Shown in pieces: positions 1 to 13,600 of a stretch of DNA of 64,000 nucleotides. Origin of the DNA: Crotophaga sulcirostris (taxonomy: Eukaryota > Chordata > Aves > Cuculiformes > Crotophagidae); contig VYZB01000014.1 of NCBI GenBank assembly GCA_013397455.1, positions 711,556-775,555 on the forward strand. Reading direction: 5' to 3'. Position numbers and translations under genes: made by a program. Position 1 is the first letter of the stretch, and each line of letters opens with the position of its first letter. Under the pieces are notes generated by a model. The model was not told the origin of the DNA and did not search any database. It worked only from the letters and a program-made list of their open reading frames with translations.

Positions 1-88
1 TTTCACAAATCCTTCTTTTCTTCCTGTCTCATTCCCCTCCTTTAATCTCTCCTTTCATGTTTCTTTTCTTTCCCTCTTCCTCTCTCTG
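1..88. repeat. Polypyrimidine (CT-rich) tract
   Basis: The first 88 bases are almost entirely C and T, with runs such as ccttcttttcttcctgtctc. This is a low-complexity polypyrimidine tract, purine-rich on the other strand. It is cut by the window edge, so its full length is unknown. Such tracts are common in vertebrate introns and can act as splice-acceptor tracts, but no convincing exon follows. Confidence 0.8.
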
Positions 89-1479
89 TGCCTGAGCGGT
101 GGTGCAGAATGCTAACATGACCCGATGCACGCAGTCACTTTGCATCATTTCATAGGGTCCAAGCCCCGTGACCCAGTCTTTGTGTATTCCACCCAGGCAC
201 CACGAGGTTAGACACTCACTGAAAGTAATGTTTCTGGTACCCAGTTTTCAAAACCCGCCCACCTGATTGCAATCTCCTGACTCCATGTCTATTGCAGCTT
301 CGGTTCTCTTTCACAGAGCCTTTTTCATTTTCTCTTCACGGAAGTGCTTCAATCTATCTTACATTTTAATTGAATCAAATTTAATTTAAACCAAATCAAA
401 GGTCCTTTCAATACATCTACATAAGAAAGCACTTAATCTTAATAAACTACCATTTAAGATGGAGAGGGAATCTACAGCAGCAGTGAAATATATACCAAAT
501 CAAAATTCTCTCCGTTCATATAAAGGAAAGAAGCCAAAATAAGCTCACTCTACTGTTTAAACTGTGCTGCGTGTAATGTGGAAGGAAGAGAAATGTGCTG
601 CTAAAGTAATGCACTGTGACTGCGAACTATTCGCTGAAATCTGAAAAGAATCCCATTTCCCAAAGCAGCTTAGGAAATGACATTTGCTGGGACCCTGTAT
701 TAATGAGATGAAGATCCTTACCCCCTTCAGATTTTATTACATTTCAGAAGACATTTCAAAAAGTCAAATAATTTACTTTGCTTAGGTGAGGAGGAGTTAA
801 CCCTCTGGGATTCTCTGTCTCTTCAGCTTTACAGTTGTCTAGCATACGAATTTTACTAGAGCTGTAACTTTTATTTCCTGCAACGCATGGATATGATACA
901 CTAACTGCTCCTCCCTCCTCCTTTATGCCTCTGCACCAGGAAACATGTACAGTTCTTCAAACCACCAAACACTGTGTAGTGCTGCATTAGCTGGCTTATA
1001 TGTTCATATACTATTTACTACAATTTACATAAGTAGCTCACACCAAATAAAGATTTGTGATCTTTCAACAGGAGTGAATAAGAGCCATTAGTTTATGGTA
1101 GGCAACTCAATTACCTTGCAAAGTCCTGCAGTAAGATCATGAGATTCCTCCTTTACAGAAGCATTTCTACAGATGCTTAGTCAAGAAGAAAGCAGCATTA
1201 GGTGTAACACCTTAAGTCAATGCATTTGGTCTAGGAGGGTTTGGCAGTGCAGGTCTCAAGCCAAAAGCAGCTGGGAAGTTCGGCACATTAACAGCAGAGA
1301 GGTCTGCAGAAAGCAGAGAAAGCCTAGTAAAGCCCAGTCAAGTTGGTTATGCTTAAACCCCTTCTTTGTGCTGTGCTTCCCTGCAGAACAGCAGCCAATC
1401 CCCTCTCCCCTCCCTGGTTTGGTGATCACACTGCCATGTTCTGCACTGGTGGCCACACCACAGTTCCCATGAGAGACAA
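89..1479. other. AT-rich non-coding stretch
   Basis: No gene, repeat family or RNA is recognised here. Reading frames are shorter than 100 codons, overlap on both strands and lack recognisable motifs. The sequence is AT-rich up to about 1300 and then becomes gradually richer in GC. Confidence 0.5.
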
Positions 1480-1830
1480 TGATCAGGAGGACGCCGTCAC
1501 CTTGTTGATCTCCTTTCCTCCAGGTGCTCCTGCCCGCTGCTGCACTACAAGCCCATCCTGGGATGGTCTTCTCCCAGTGGTTCCTGCAGCCCCTCTCTGA
1601 TTACGCTCTGGATTTGTACACATTCAACCGGGGCAAACTCCGAGTCCAATCCCCCCCGGCCCTGGGTGTCGGGGTGGCTCTGCCCGTAGGGGCCCAGGGG
1701 CACATGGGTGGCTGCAACGTCACAGCACCCACCTCGCCAGGGCCTGGAGAGAGCCCTGAGTGCTCTGGCCGTGCCACCTGGTGAGGTGAGGAGAGGGCAG
1801 GGGAGGACAGGGCTCTCCTGGGGCTACTGA
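1480..1830. other. GC- and CpG-richer patch
   Basis: This patch is clearly richer in GC than its surroundings and contains roughly a dozen CpG dinucleotides in about 350 bases, by hand count. It includes C and G runs near 1652-1700. Two short frames cross it, one on each strand, and neither has a recognisable domain. It could be a small CpG-rich regulatory patch, an untranslated exon or merely a local composition change. It is short for a classical CpG island. Confidence 0.4.
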
Positions 1831-4800
1831 AAAAGTAGTGGAAGTCAGTACCCACTCTTGAACTTTCCCCATATTAAACACATGCTCAAACCACTATGAT
1901 ACCTCAAAAGAAACAGAATTGTACTCTAAGCACCTGCAGTGTTTTCTATCTAAACTGCTTAATATTTCTGAAAGCATATATATGTGCCCAGGGTCTTTCC
2001 TGGGTGTAGGTTCAGTCTAGCACAGAGTTACCCTGACATTATGCTCAACATGAATTTTCTGTCTTCTTATTTTCACTACCATGCAGTCTGAAACAGACAA
2101 GTTTATAGTCACTTCATCAGGGATTTCCATCCCTATTAATTCCAAATGCCTGATACCACAACAGTAGGCAGCACTCGACTCAGATGAGTCCTGATTCTTG
2201 ATAAGTCTTTGGTGTCAACCAGACAAACATAGCTGAAGATGTGCAGAGTTATGAAGACCACGATACTTAAAAAATAAAAGAAAACCTAAAATATAAGTTC
2301 CTAGATACAAACACAGTTGCTTGCCTGATTTTCAGAAGCACTGAGCAGTGAGTAACACACAGAGAGCTGAGGAGGATTTAGGCTCCTCTTCCTCAAAGTC
2401 TTGGCTTTGGTATATGTGCCTTTTGTGATCTAACTGGTTTTAAAATCCAGCATGTCCAATATCTTGTGCATTACTCACACATCAACCATTCTTTCTCCCT
2501 TCCTTGCCCTTTTTATTGTTGTCTTAAAGATTAGTCTTTTTCTGGAAAGCTAACACTATATTTGTTGAAGATATTTTTTTGTGGCAGCCAAGATGAATTA
2601 TTGCCTGGCACTCTCTAACAGGTTTCCACAGGTGAATATAAAAGCATAACTTTTCCCCCTTCGTTACATGTGCTAATGGACCAGTGTTTTATTTTGATTT
2701 CTTTAAATTCTTTCAATATTTCACTTGTGTGTTATGTGTAATGCCAAAGACTGAATCAATTATTTTAATATTAACTGTTTCTTGGCATACATGTGTTTCT
2801 AAGTTTATGAATTATCTGGCAGTTTCCATTGCTCCCTTGCACTTGACTGCATCAGACACAGTCTTTACTGCGTTGGCAGGTAAAAAACAGGCTTTCCCCA
2901 TTCCCCCATAGCTATCACTCACTTGAAGCATGTTTTAGCTGAAGAGAGAAAGGAGAATGTGCATCAGTAGAGCCACTATTGTTTCTAAACCTCCCATTTC
3001 TAGAGGTGCTGCTGACACTGCATTTCATTAACCTCTCAACAACATTGATGCTTGGGCAGACAAAAGGCGATACATTCTCCCAGGAGCAAACTCCCCATTC
3101 ATGCATGGCTCAAACATCAAGTTAGCATGTTTAGCAAAAAAAAAAGCTTTATACCTAGACATATCTCTTCCCCAACACATAGCTAGAAGGAAACAATGTC
3201 CATAGTCCAACAGCAATTCATCCATTTCTCCAGAAACCTGTCTCCCCAAAACCAGGCAGGAGACTCAGCAAAACTGCACTGAGCAGCACAGTTTTGCCTC
3301 TGGTGTGGTGAAAACTCTTGGGAAAGCCAGGCTGTGCTTCCAGCAGGCATATTTGACAAAGTAATTTATCCACAGTTAGAGAGGACATAAACTATCTTAT
3401 GGCTAACAGGGACAGACAAAATAGTTCATGATAACCAAAAAATACAGAAACATTTAAAATCTCACGGACTATGAAGGGAGTGTATTCAGAATTACATTGA
3501 GACAACAGCTTACTGCTCCATTCTCTGAAACAACTGGTGATGGCCAGGAGCAGATGCAAGATACTGTACTGACTGGACCTGGGGCTGTTTGTACAGAGGA
3601 GTAGGTAATCTAAAATGTTGAGAGAGTTGGCTCAAATGAAACGAGGGTGAGCAAGTTCTGAAAATTAAGTTGCAAAATCATGAGGACAACGCCTGATTCT
3701 ATCTGCTCCTCTTTGCATTTCCAGCTAGAATTCAAGGGTAAGGATAAGGTAACTCATAAATCTCTCATATTTTTAGTTTTTAAAGAGTTTACATTTGGGG
3801 CCAAAACACAGATTTTATGAGGTAGCTTCTATTGCCCTAGGAAAAGCACATAAAACCTTTCAAAGCAGAGAAAGCAGAATATTGCTTATTCTTAATATTT
3901 TTTTAATGACTGGTCCTCTTCTACCTGGAAATTACCTATATTCAAGCAGCTTGAATTGATGAACTGGGGCTTAAAAATGCCTAGAGTTGCTAAGAGAAAG
4001 ATGATTCGTCCCTTCAGTGGTTCTCTGCAGTCTGTATTAAAGTTTCTTTCTACACTCAATATTTGTTATTGTACAGGTAACTACCTATATTATTCACAAG
4101 AACAAAAGTTCTAATATCTCCCGTAAAGATAATTTTTATGCTCCTTTTGTGATTTCTGATCAAAGCATTGCACCTACGGCAAAATTCTTCATTACCAAAT
4201 AAGGAGAAATACCTTCAAGATAAATAACATCCTATAAACTAGGTCAGTTCTTCCTCTGTAAGCTGAAAGGTTCCCCAGTACCTGTGAGCCATCACAGAAA
4301 AAAAAGAAATATCCTTATTCTGCCTGACCAAGATATGGATAAAGATTAAAATAAGCCAGAGAAGATCTGAGCCAGAGAAAGAGGAGGTATCTTTAAAAGC
4401 ATTCATTTGCAGACAGTTATAATGACTATGTCTGGTTTCACTCTAATCAGAAAGATGAAGAAGAATTCACAGGCTCCCTTCAGCAGTACTGAGGACATTA
4501 TGTGGCAGCTGTTTGTTCATACGGTAAATGTATAACACCATGTCCTGATTATTAAATATGTATTCGCAGGTTTACAGGAATATTCCTCTGTCAGACTCCA
4601 GCATACTTTATATTCAGGTGCAACAGCCTTATCTAGTGTTAAGCAACCTCGGCATATTAAGTGCACTTTGATTTTCGTTCAGTTATTCCATGATGCTGAG
4701 AAATTGATTTTATCAATGACCTTCAAGATTCTTTTGGGAATGATTCTCTGCTATCATGCAGATTCATGATAGACTTACACGCCTGGTTGTTGTCCACCAC

Positions 4801-7033
4801 TCCTCTGCACTGTTCACTTCTGTATATACAATATCTTTTAAGAAATACTTAATCCTTTGTGCTAGATTAGTTGAGGTACTTTGAAGCTCTCTTTGAGATT
4901 ACTCTTCCTGTGCAACTTCCTGAGCTATGATTTCTCCTTCTTAAATGTTAAAACTAATGGTCAGGAGCTTGCAGTACCTGATTACATTGCATGATAACGA
5001 ATTTCCTCCTTTAATGTAATTTTATGTTACTGTTCCAATTACATCGGCGTAGTGTATAGGTTTCTACTTGCATGCATGATTTCTTTCACAAATTTTAAAT
5101 ATAAATTGCCGAAAGCCTTCTTTAAAGAGTCACTTTGTAACATGCTTCAGCCTACAAAACAAACTCAGATCAAGTAATTTCTGTTTAAAGGGGCTGCCAC
5201 TGGTAACACACTGATCCATCCACTCACTGTGTTAAACAAAAGAGGAGACTGCGTTATCTTAAAAGTCCTTTCTAGTCTGAAAATCTAAGAATGAACTAAG
5301 ATCTTAGAATAGCCATCTGCTCTCTCCATTTTAAAGGACGCTGAGCTCAGAGCCAACAGTCCAGAGGCTCTTGCCTTAGCTGGTCAAAAACATTCCAGCA
5401 AATCATCCTGATCCATGGATTCAACAGAAATCTCACTGGAGTAGAATCATTTACACAGTCCTATGTACACTCTGAGAAGGAGTATTAACTCTCATTTTCC
5501 TTAAAGCTAACAGATATCTATTTCTTTAAAAATTAGATGTGAGTGCACACAAATTAAATATGTAAGCAAAAAGAGACTCTACCTTTCCCACATGATAACC
5601 CCCAGTGTAATAGCATTCTCAGTCTATCTGTCATCTCAGCCACGAGTGAGCTGAATCTGAACTCCTTTTTTACTCAAGCAAACACCTATATAGGTCAAAG
5701 GAAAATTGCTTTTGTAAAGACTGTGAAAATTGAGCAAGGAACACAGGACCTAGTACACAAGTAGCAGATGCAGGATGCTACGGGGAGATTATGCAGCTCA
5801 GCTATCCATCGCCACAGCGCTTGGATCTCTCTTGGCAAAAGACACTGCAGCAGAAGCATAAAATACAGCCTACACACATTGTACGTTTGAAATATAGGAG
5901 AAAGTGTCAAAAGCAACTAAGTGAAACCAGTGTCTAATATAGAGACAAGTGGGAACATCATGTCTCCCATCAAGACAATGGAGTTAAATTAAAAGTACCA
6001 TCAGTGACTTGGGTTAGGTGTCTCCGGCTGTGAACATGGGTAAGTAATTTCCTCTTTTTCCAGAGATATGGTGCATGGCCCTTATTGTTCTCTCCCTCAA
6101 CAACATAAATAACTCAGCTACCACACTAAAGAATGATCCATGCTGGACGCTGGGAAGCGTTGTGGGGAAATCAGACTATTTTCTTGCCCTGTTCTGCCGG
6201 CTCCATTCAGGAACACGGCCTGGCAGACCTGCGATTTCTGCGTGAGGTCACTTCTCCTCCTCTGGCCAGAAGAGAGCCTAAAATGAGCTTCTCCGGGTCC
6301 TGCTGTCAAACAAGGGTACACAATCCAAAGTTAATAATATGATTTTGCCTTTGAAACATCTGTACAGCTTGCACTTTATACAGTTTCTAAAAAATTTGAT
6401 TAAATATATTTACAGGGTCTTAATGGTACATTGAAAGTAATTGTAAAAGCACTTTCACTTCTAAGGCCTGGTAATAAAAGAGTGAGGAAAAATAACATAA
6501 AGACGTTTTAAGATTTAGTTTTCCCAGACATTGAAAACAGCAAAAGGGAAACATTTCAGAATGACTCATTTGTAACCTCACAATTGAAAAAAATATTTAA
6601 AAATCCCCCAAACCTGACAGCCTACAATCAACCCAATCAACCAGGAACAGAACCCAGCTAGAAGCTCCTACCACATATTGATGTGTGGAAAATGTGACTC
6701 TGGGATGCCATCCTTCTCCAACTACCCTGGCCTGAAATTATTTGGTAAACAACATGACTGCAATGTAAAGGTACAATAAACAGAGCAATATTAAAAATTC
6801 AAGAATGGCTGCAGGGACTGAGGAAATTATTACTCTCTGGTTTTTGTTTTATTCAAGTGCCAACAATATTTAGTCATCTTTCCTTCATGCTTTTCTTTCC
6901 TGCATTCTTTTCAAAATATGCTTGTTGTGGTAACGCACTGTTAACCCTGATGGCACTGCTGAACAGCTGGCCTGAGTGAGCTTCAGCCACTGCAGCCCTT
7001 ACAGCACTGAAGGTCTTAGCTCTTACTGTTTTT
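1831..7033. other. Non-coding stretch, no recognised gene
   Basis: About 5.2 kb of AT-rich sequence with no frame above 80 codons and no clear transposon. A faint match to a CR1 3' end (ttatcttaaaagtcctttc near 5253) is too short and diverged to call. Isolated splice-like sites occur, for example caggtaact near 4075, without a coding-like segment between them. Confidence 0.5.
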
Positions 7034-7110
7034 AAAAAAAAGACACAGATTTTAAAAAAAAAAAAACAACAAAAAAACCACGAAACCAAAAAAAAACACA
7101 AAACAAAACC
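7034..7110 (+). repeat. A-rich low-complexity tract
   Basis: Nearly 80 bases of A runs broken by C (aaaaaacaacaaaaaaacca and similar). It resembles a decayed poly(A) or (CAAAA)n tract. The apparent Phe-rich minus-strand frame over it is only the complement of the A runs. No retrocopied gene is recognisable upstream on the plus strand. Confidence 0.75.
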
Positions 7111-8848
7111 TCCCATACGATGCCCATTGAGTGTACTCTATGGGGTTTTTTACCTGAAAGTGCAGACATGCACATCCATGATAAGTTTTTTTGTGTTCAC
7201 GAAAAAAACATTCCACTCAGAGAAACTACACCTTCCTACAGACTATGTAAACTGTTCAGTTGAAACACACCCCAAAATTATATGCAGATCCTAAACTCTG
7301 AAGGTCACCACTGCTCCAAACTCCCTTTTCGTTGGCCAAGAACAGATTACCAACTTGGATTCCAACAACATAACTGAGGCACGTATTCTCGGGCAAAAAA
7401 TAAATAAATGAACTTCAAACGTTCATTTAACCGAGTGACAGAGCTACCAAGCTAACGGACAGGAGGTGTGGCTGGTCCCCCTCGGCACAGACACCTGTAT
7501 GCACACAGCTGCACTGCCACAATGAAACCACATCCTGGTGAAAATTCACTGAGTTTAGTGAAAAACTGCAGTCAGTAAACATAAACATGATGTGTTCATA
7601 TCCAGCTGGAAAAGCTCGAGACCAAACGCTGCCACACTGTCCAGGCTACAGGTAACACAATTCCAAGACTATTCTGACTTCCTCAACCACCATGGCAACA
7701 TTTATATTTTCACTGTGGGAATGCTCTTAGTTTGGGCAATTTGAATCCACGAGGACAGGACAAATCTCCATCAAGGACAGCAGCACCTCAGTGCAGTGTT
7801 CTGACAAAAGCAGGGCGAAAGCTCCTGAGGACTTCAGCTGCTAGTTTGTCCATGCTGCAAAGAGCTTTTAATGTAAGTACATACACATGATATCAGGAAG
7901 AATTAAAAGAAACACAGGAATTCTTAAAAGGAGATCAAAGAAATTACTTAATTTTGCTTGGACACAGTCGATGCTTCTCTTCTGTGCAGCCTCTATGTTG
8001 GAGGGTCAGAGGACAACGCACTTCCAACCAGACACAGAGAGAGCTGGCTGAGTTTGTAGTTATCCTCATCAATGAACTTTACTTTCTTTTTCTTTTATTT
8101 TTTAATCCCTCTATTGCTACCCTTTAATAATGACCCTTCTGAGTACAGAGGAAATTACATGTTTCAAGTGGAAAGGCAATTTCTTCCCTTTAGTTCTACG
8201 GAAAGCAAAATCCCTTTTGGCTGATAAAAAGGGAGTAAGAGTGACTATCTTACTCTCTGCATTCCCCAGTTGTGTTCATTTTTCAACATGAGAGAAACCT
8301 AAAATCCAAGCACTGAACCTCACCTTTCTGTAACGGGTCACTCACATGCTGAGGTTCTTGCGCTTGGAAATTAGAAACTTCTACACGTGCAGACCCATCC
8401 CATGCCAGGGCAATGTGAATGGACACTTCTGAACTCAGACTCAAGATCCCAGGTTTCATTTGCCTATGGGTATGAGTTAACAAGGAGCTGCCAGGAAATT
8501 CCGTAAACTGCACAATGCTCAAACTCTTAACTGAAAAGTCCAGGTGCTCATCTCAACCACAAAGTAATCTCAAGTGAAAATTATGATAATTTTTATTTAA
8601 TATTCCCAATATTTACTGATTTTTGTTGTTCTTGCCAGAAATTAATCACTTTTAATAAAATTATTTTCTTTGTTGATTTAAGAAAGCTACGCATTTACTT
8701 TCTGATCTACAAGCAAACTAACATGGAAAAACATTTGGACCACTTGAGAATATAAAATAAGAGGTTTTCTCTTAAGGAAATTATTTTGTAGTCAAAAACT
8801 GCACATGCTTTCCAAATCTAGCCGTATAAGTTTCTTACTTCTTTTCAG

Positions 8849-8879
8849 ACGCATCATCCAGTAAACAGCCAAGAACCAG
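8849..8879 (+). other. Splice-flanked 31-nt segment (possible microexon or decoy)
   Basis: A strong acceptor-like sequence, tttcttacttcttttcag, ends at 8848, and a donor-like CAG|gtaactg begins at 8880. The enclosed 31 nt is not a multiple of three, so if used it would shift the frame or lie in an untranslated region. Similar pairs arise by chance in this much sequence, and a decoy is the likelier explanation. Confidence 0.12.
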
Positions 8880-10590
8880 GTAACTGAGCCTGGAGCAACT
8901 ACTTTTCCTCTCCTGCCGTGCAAAGTCATTGTTCTCTGGCAGAAGCCCAAAAGAGCTTCCTTATTTCTTTTTGTCCTGAAGCATCCTCTAATTTGCCTTC
9001 TTACTATTTCTACTACTATAAGAGCAAGGAAAATTAAAGATAACAGAATTCCTAGCTGATCAAATAATTAAATTTTACTGGGACCTCAGAGAACATTCAA
9101 GTTCAGCACACTAAAGAAGTAAAATGTGGTCAGAATGAGGGGTGGCAGCAAAGGAGCGTCCCTAACGTTTGAAGTGGTGGGGAAAACACAGCTTCATAAT
9201 TCTTGGAAGTTAAAGAAATACGACACATACTATTTGTGAGAGAGTAGTTCCACGGGGACAGAGACTGCAGACTGGATCCTCCAAGACCTCCATGAGGCAC
9301 TCACTTCCAGAGATTCTTTATTAAGAACACTGGGGGTAGGTGTAACTAGAGGTTAGAACCATGAGGCTTCACAGTCATTTTATCACAAAGTCCACCTTGC
9401 AGAAAATTAAGAATCTGATGGAAATCTTTCTTTCTTTACAAAGCAGTATTGCAGCCTGACAGATTTTATTTTTTAAAAAAAACACAAACTATTGACTTGT
9501 CTTGTACAACATAGTAACGCTTCAGAAAAAAAGCCAGTAAAAAAAAAACATAAGTAAGGTTTTTAGTTGCTATTTTGAGTTCTTCTGAGAGATTTATGTA
9601 TTAAAAATAAACCTGTAAGAATGTAGTTAATAATATTAATCACATCTGCTACGTTATTTTCTTTTGAATGCTAAAAGAAAAAAAATGAAAGCTGTCTGCT
9701 AGGTTGGTGAAATAATTTTTTTAAAATTGTAAATTAAATTATATTAAGGTAATAATGGCAAACATTCCAGTAATTACTTCATATCTTGCTAGAACATAAA
9801 TGTGCTTGCATTAACTAGCTAATCAGAACAAGTAAAAGGGCAAAACCTCCTCATTAAACAATAAAAAGCATATTAAAAAACATAACAGAGGCTAATGTTG
9901 GCTATTTTCATTGTCTTTTCACTTTGCATTGACACCATAGTCCTTTTCAGCAACAATAACTTACCTACTTGCTCAGCCTGTAGACCTTGGATAAATATTT
10001 GCCCATCCAGTGACATTAATAAGGCTTTTGGTTACAACAGGGACTTGCCCGTGTCCAGTCAAAGCGAACCCAGACTCCCCACCACAAAGGTCAGGAACAA
10101 TCCTTGTCATGCACTGCCCTCCTCTTTCAAACGGACACAACTGGTTCTGATGAGAACCCACTAAGTCTTTGAATAAGCTCACAGACAACCATGTGTAGCT
10201 TGCTGCTGCTTATCTGTTAGCCTCTTGTTGTTCCCAAGACACCTTTCAGATGAGGATTACTTCTGGGCACTTCTGGTTACAATTTCAGAGCTGAGTTGTC
10301 ATATTTTTCCTCTAACTCGTGCATGCCTCTCAGTCACCTGGATTTTCCCTATGTCCACCTCTGACAGTATTCTCTATTCACATTCAATCCATCCACAGCC
10401 TAAAAATGAGAAGTCTAGCTCACAGCTCCTCTCACTAGACAGAGCAAATACAAGGTTCTCCCAGATTTCTAGTTTTTAATCTTTAGATGACACATTTTTC
10501 AGGTGTACTATAAGAAGGATTCAGTGCTTTGTGTCATCTCCGAATTTCCAATACATACAAGATTTACACAACTTCACCTGTTTGTTTTGG

Positions 10591-10613
10591 TTGTTTTTTG
10601 TTNTTTTTTTTTT
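10591..10613. repeat. T-rich tract with an undetermined base
   Basis: A TTG/T-run tract carries an N at position 10603. The single N inside a homopolymer looks like an unresolved base call rather than a scaffold gap. The run length here should be treated as uncertain. Confidence 0.9.
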
Positions 10614-13600
10614 AAATGAAATTAATTTATTAGCCATTAATGAAAGCTTAAACCCTTACAGCCATTCTTCAATTCTTCATTTTAAGCAGACTAACCTATC
10701 TCCTTAGAAAAAGAACTTTCTTGTGACTTTTCCATATTTATCCAACAATCTTTCTCCTATTTCATTTTCCGGTTATTCCTGTTTCCAGACAAATAAGCAT
10801 TGATCCTGGCCCTTGCTTTAAGTCTAATGCTTAATACATATTGAGGATTTCTTCTCTGATGCAGGTTACATTCTCTTAAACTTCGGTAACTGAAGAATTC
10901 AAGTGTCTCATTGAATTCTGCTTTTGTCTTGTAGAAGTGAGGCACTGTAACCAGAGAATACCCAACTTTAACTATTATTCTCCATGGAAACAACAGAAGC
11001 ATTCTTAAAAGCTCACTGAACTTAACAACATGTGCCACAGCTCATACAAACACACCACGAATGTTAATAGCAACACAGAAAATTGAAGGCATGTTCCATT
11101 TGGCTTTAATGGTGTTAATCATATTTTGTCAATAGTGTCTTCATGCAGATCACTATATTTTCCTCACATTGATCACAGAGATTTACCCATGCTCTTGGCA
11201 TCACTGCTACCTAGAAGTTAGATATTTTCACCTTAATAAAAGAGTCTTCCCAGACATCTACAACCAACTTTCTATCCACATAATTCCCCTTCTGTTCATT
11301 GTGCTGGTTGCCATTTGTGGGGATCACAACTGTGAAAGGCTGATATATGTGCACAAACACAACCTTTTAATCGGTGAATTATTGTTCATATCATATAATT
11401 TTAGCCCTAAAAATTCAGCCATGAGCCTCTTCTACACCCATTAGTGTCTTAAAAGTTAAAGATTGATGCACAATCCATAGCATGAGCTTACACAATGGAC
11501 GGCAAAACAAGCGGTTTTTATGAATAATTGCTTTAAGAATCTTTTTAGGATATATAGTGTTAATATATACTGAGTTACTTAGCTGTTCTTATTCCAGGAA
11601 AGGAAACAGCAAGCAATGACTCAGATATAAAACGTAACCATATGTAAGGAATTATTTAAGTTGTACAAATTAATTCTTGTTGGTAACAGTTACTTGACTG
11701 ATTGATTTTCTTTAATTATGTCATGAAGAAATATTCTGTGCATTCACTGCAGCTATTCAAACAAAGCAAAACTCCTAAATGTATATTCATTTTGACATCT
11801 AAATCCCCAGTATCGTGATGTTTTGATCTGAGCATGATGCTCATTAATCTAGCACAATTACTACCTTTTAAACATTACTGCGGTGTTTACACAGGGATAT
11901 TATGAGACAGGCACTGCAAACTGGACAACACACCAGGCCAATACGATATTTTTAAAACCAATGAAAAAACCCCAAACATTTTGTCAAAAGTCACAAAACA
12001 CATTTAGGTAACATAGACGTTTTCTTTAGATAGCCTTGTTTTTTAATTTACATCAAACATTTTCATGCTCTGGGACAGCCTTCTAGAAAGAATACGTTAT
12101 TAGTGGCTGTCGATTGATCTGACTAAGGCCTTCATCATAAAAAATGTATAGCTTCACATAATTAAAAAATCCAAGCACTGTGAGTAGACTAAAAACTGTG
12201 GACTCTTAAATAATTCAAATTTGTGTTTAGTTACAGCAGCTGTTTAATTAAAAGGTAGAAACTGCAACTAATCCACTACGGTTGAATGAAATATAATCTA
12301 TAACAGAGTTTAATCCCCCTAAGACAGAGAACAGTGATATGGATTCTAGAAGTCAGGGGTTCCATTTAATGAATCTCACAAAAGGGATCATAACACACCC
12401 GAGCCAGCGCATCTTTGTTTCTCTGATTATCCAAATAATAAATCATTTCCCAGCTTGGTGCTGAAATTATAATTTTGTATTTTAATATTAAAAAGAAAGG
12501 TCTTTCACATGCATTATGTAAACTCTTCGGCCTGAATTTGTACTCAAAGCTTTACCAGAGTGAGAAATTAGATGTGTAAGAATAGAAGAAATGCATTTTT
12601 TTACTTTTAGCTGACTACTTAATTGTTCATAATTAAAACATTTTGTAATAAAATTATTGCATGAATGGCCTGGAAGTATCTTTTGCAACTTAAAAATCAG
12701 CTGAGGAAACTGCTGCACACAGGAGTTCTGCAGTTGCTTGCTCCATCTCAGCTGCAATGGTTCAGGCATGATTTCAACTGTACATCAATTCCCAGAATTA
12801 TACTTTAAGGCAAGGAGCATGACAAAACATTTTTTCTTCACTTCTGTATTTTTCATTACAAAACAGAAGGAACAAAGCTAAAAATCACAGCGTTTACCTT
12901 CTCAGATCCAGAAAGGATTCATTAGTTTGGGTTGTTTGTAATCATACTGGATTGTGTTTACACCGAGGCAGCGGGGCTATCAAGGCAGGAGATGGTAGCC
13001 CGTAATGAGAGGCCAGGTGGCTCCAGAGCCACAGCACAAGTGCCTCTCCTCACCCCTGCCAGTGATCGAAGACTTGACCTCAGCAACCACTCTTCAGGGG
13101 TGAAAAATAATACAGTCACCAGGTGGCCATCTCTTCAACACAGCCAGCCATCTGCACCAAAATGGGCTAAATTATGTTTAGTCCTTTTTAATGTGAACTG
13201 TTATCCATTAGAGTCACAGCAGGCAACCACAAGGTCCTGTTAATTGAAACTTCAACTGTGACTTAAACTTCAGTCCCAGACAGGACACACTTTACCTGCT
13301 GAGTCCTTCAGTGTAACACCGCTAACGTTTTTCCCTGTGTCTGATCAGATACAGAGCTGTAAATGCCTCATCTGTAACACAGTCAAGGTTTTGTGGAAGG
13401 AATCATTCTGTGGAGGAGCTTTCATAGGTTCCTCAGTGCTGGCCAAAAACCAGTTTGAGTTTGCACACCACTGTTTATGTCACTAATGAGCTGAATCACA
13501 GCTGTAGCTGTGACTTGTTAGGAGCAGCTACCGAACACTTCTGAGGAACACCCTGAGAAGGTGCAATGCAACACGAGCTGCTTGTTGGCACCGAGACAGG

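Noticed and set aside
5252..5300. Possible ancient CR1 3' end (ttatcttaaaagtcctttc, then gtctgaaaatctaagaatga)
   Set aside because: The resemblance covers fewer than 50 bases, and the diagnostic upstream CR1 text is absent.
6874..7116. Phe-rich minus-strand frame that looks like a membrane protein
   Set aside because: It is the complement of A-rich low-complexity sequence.
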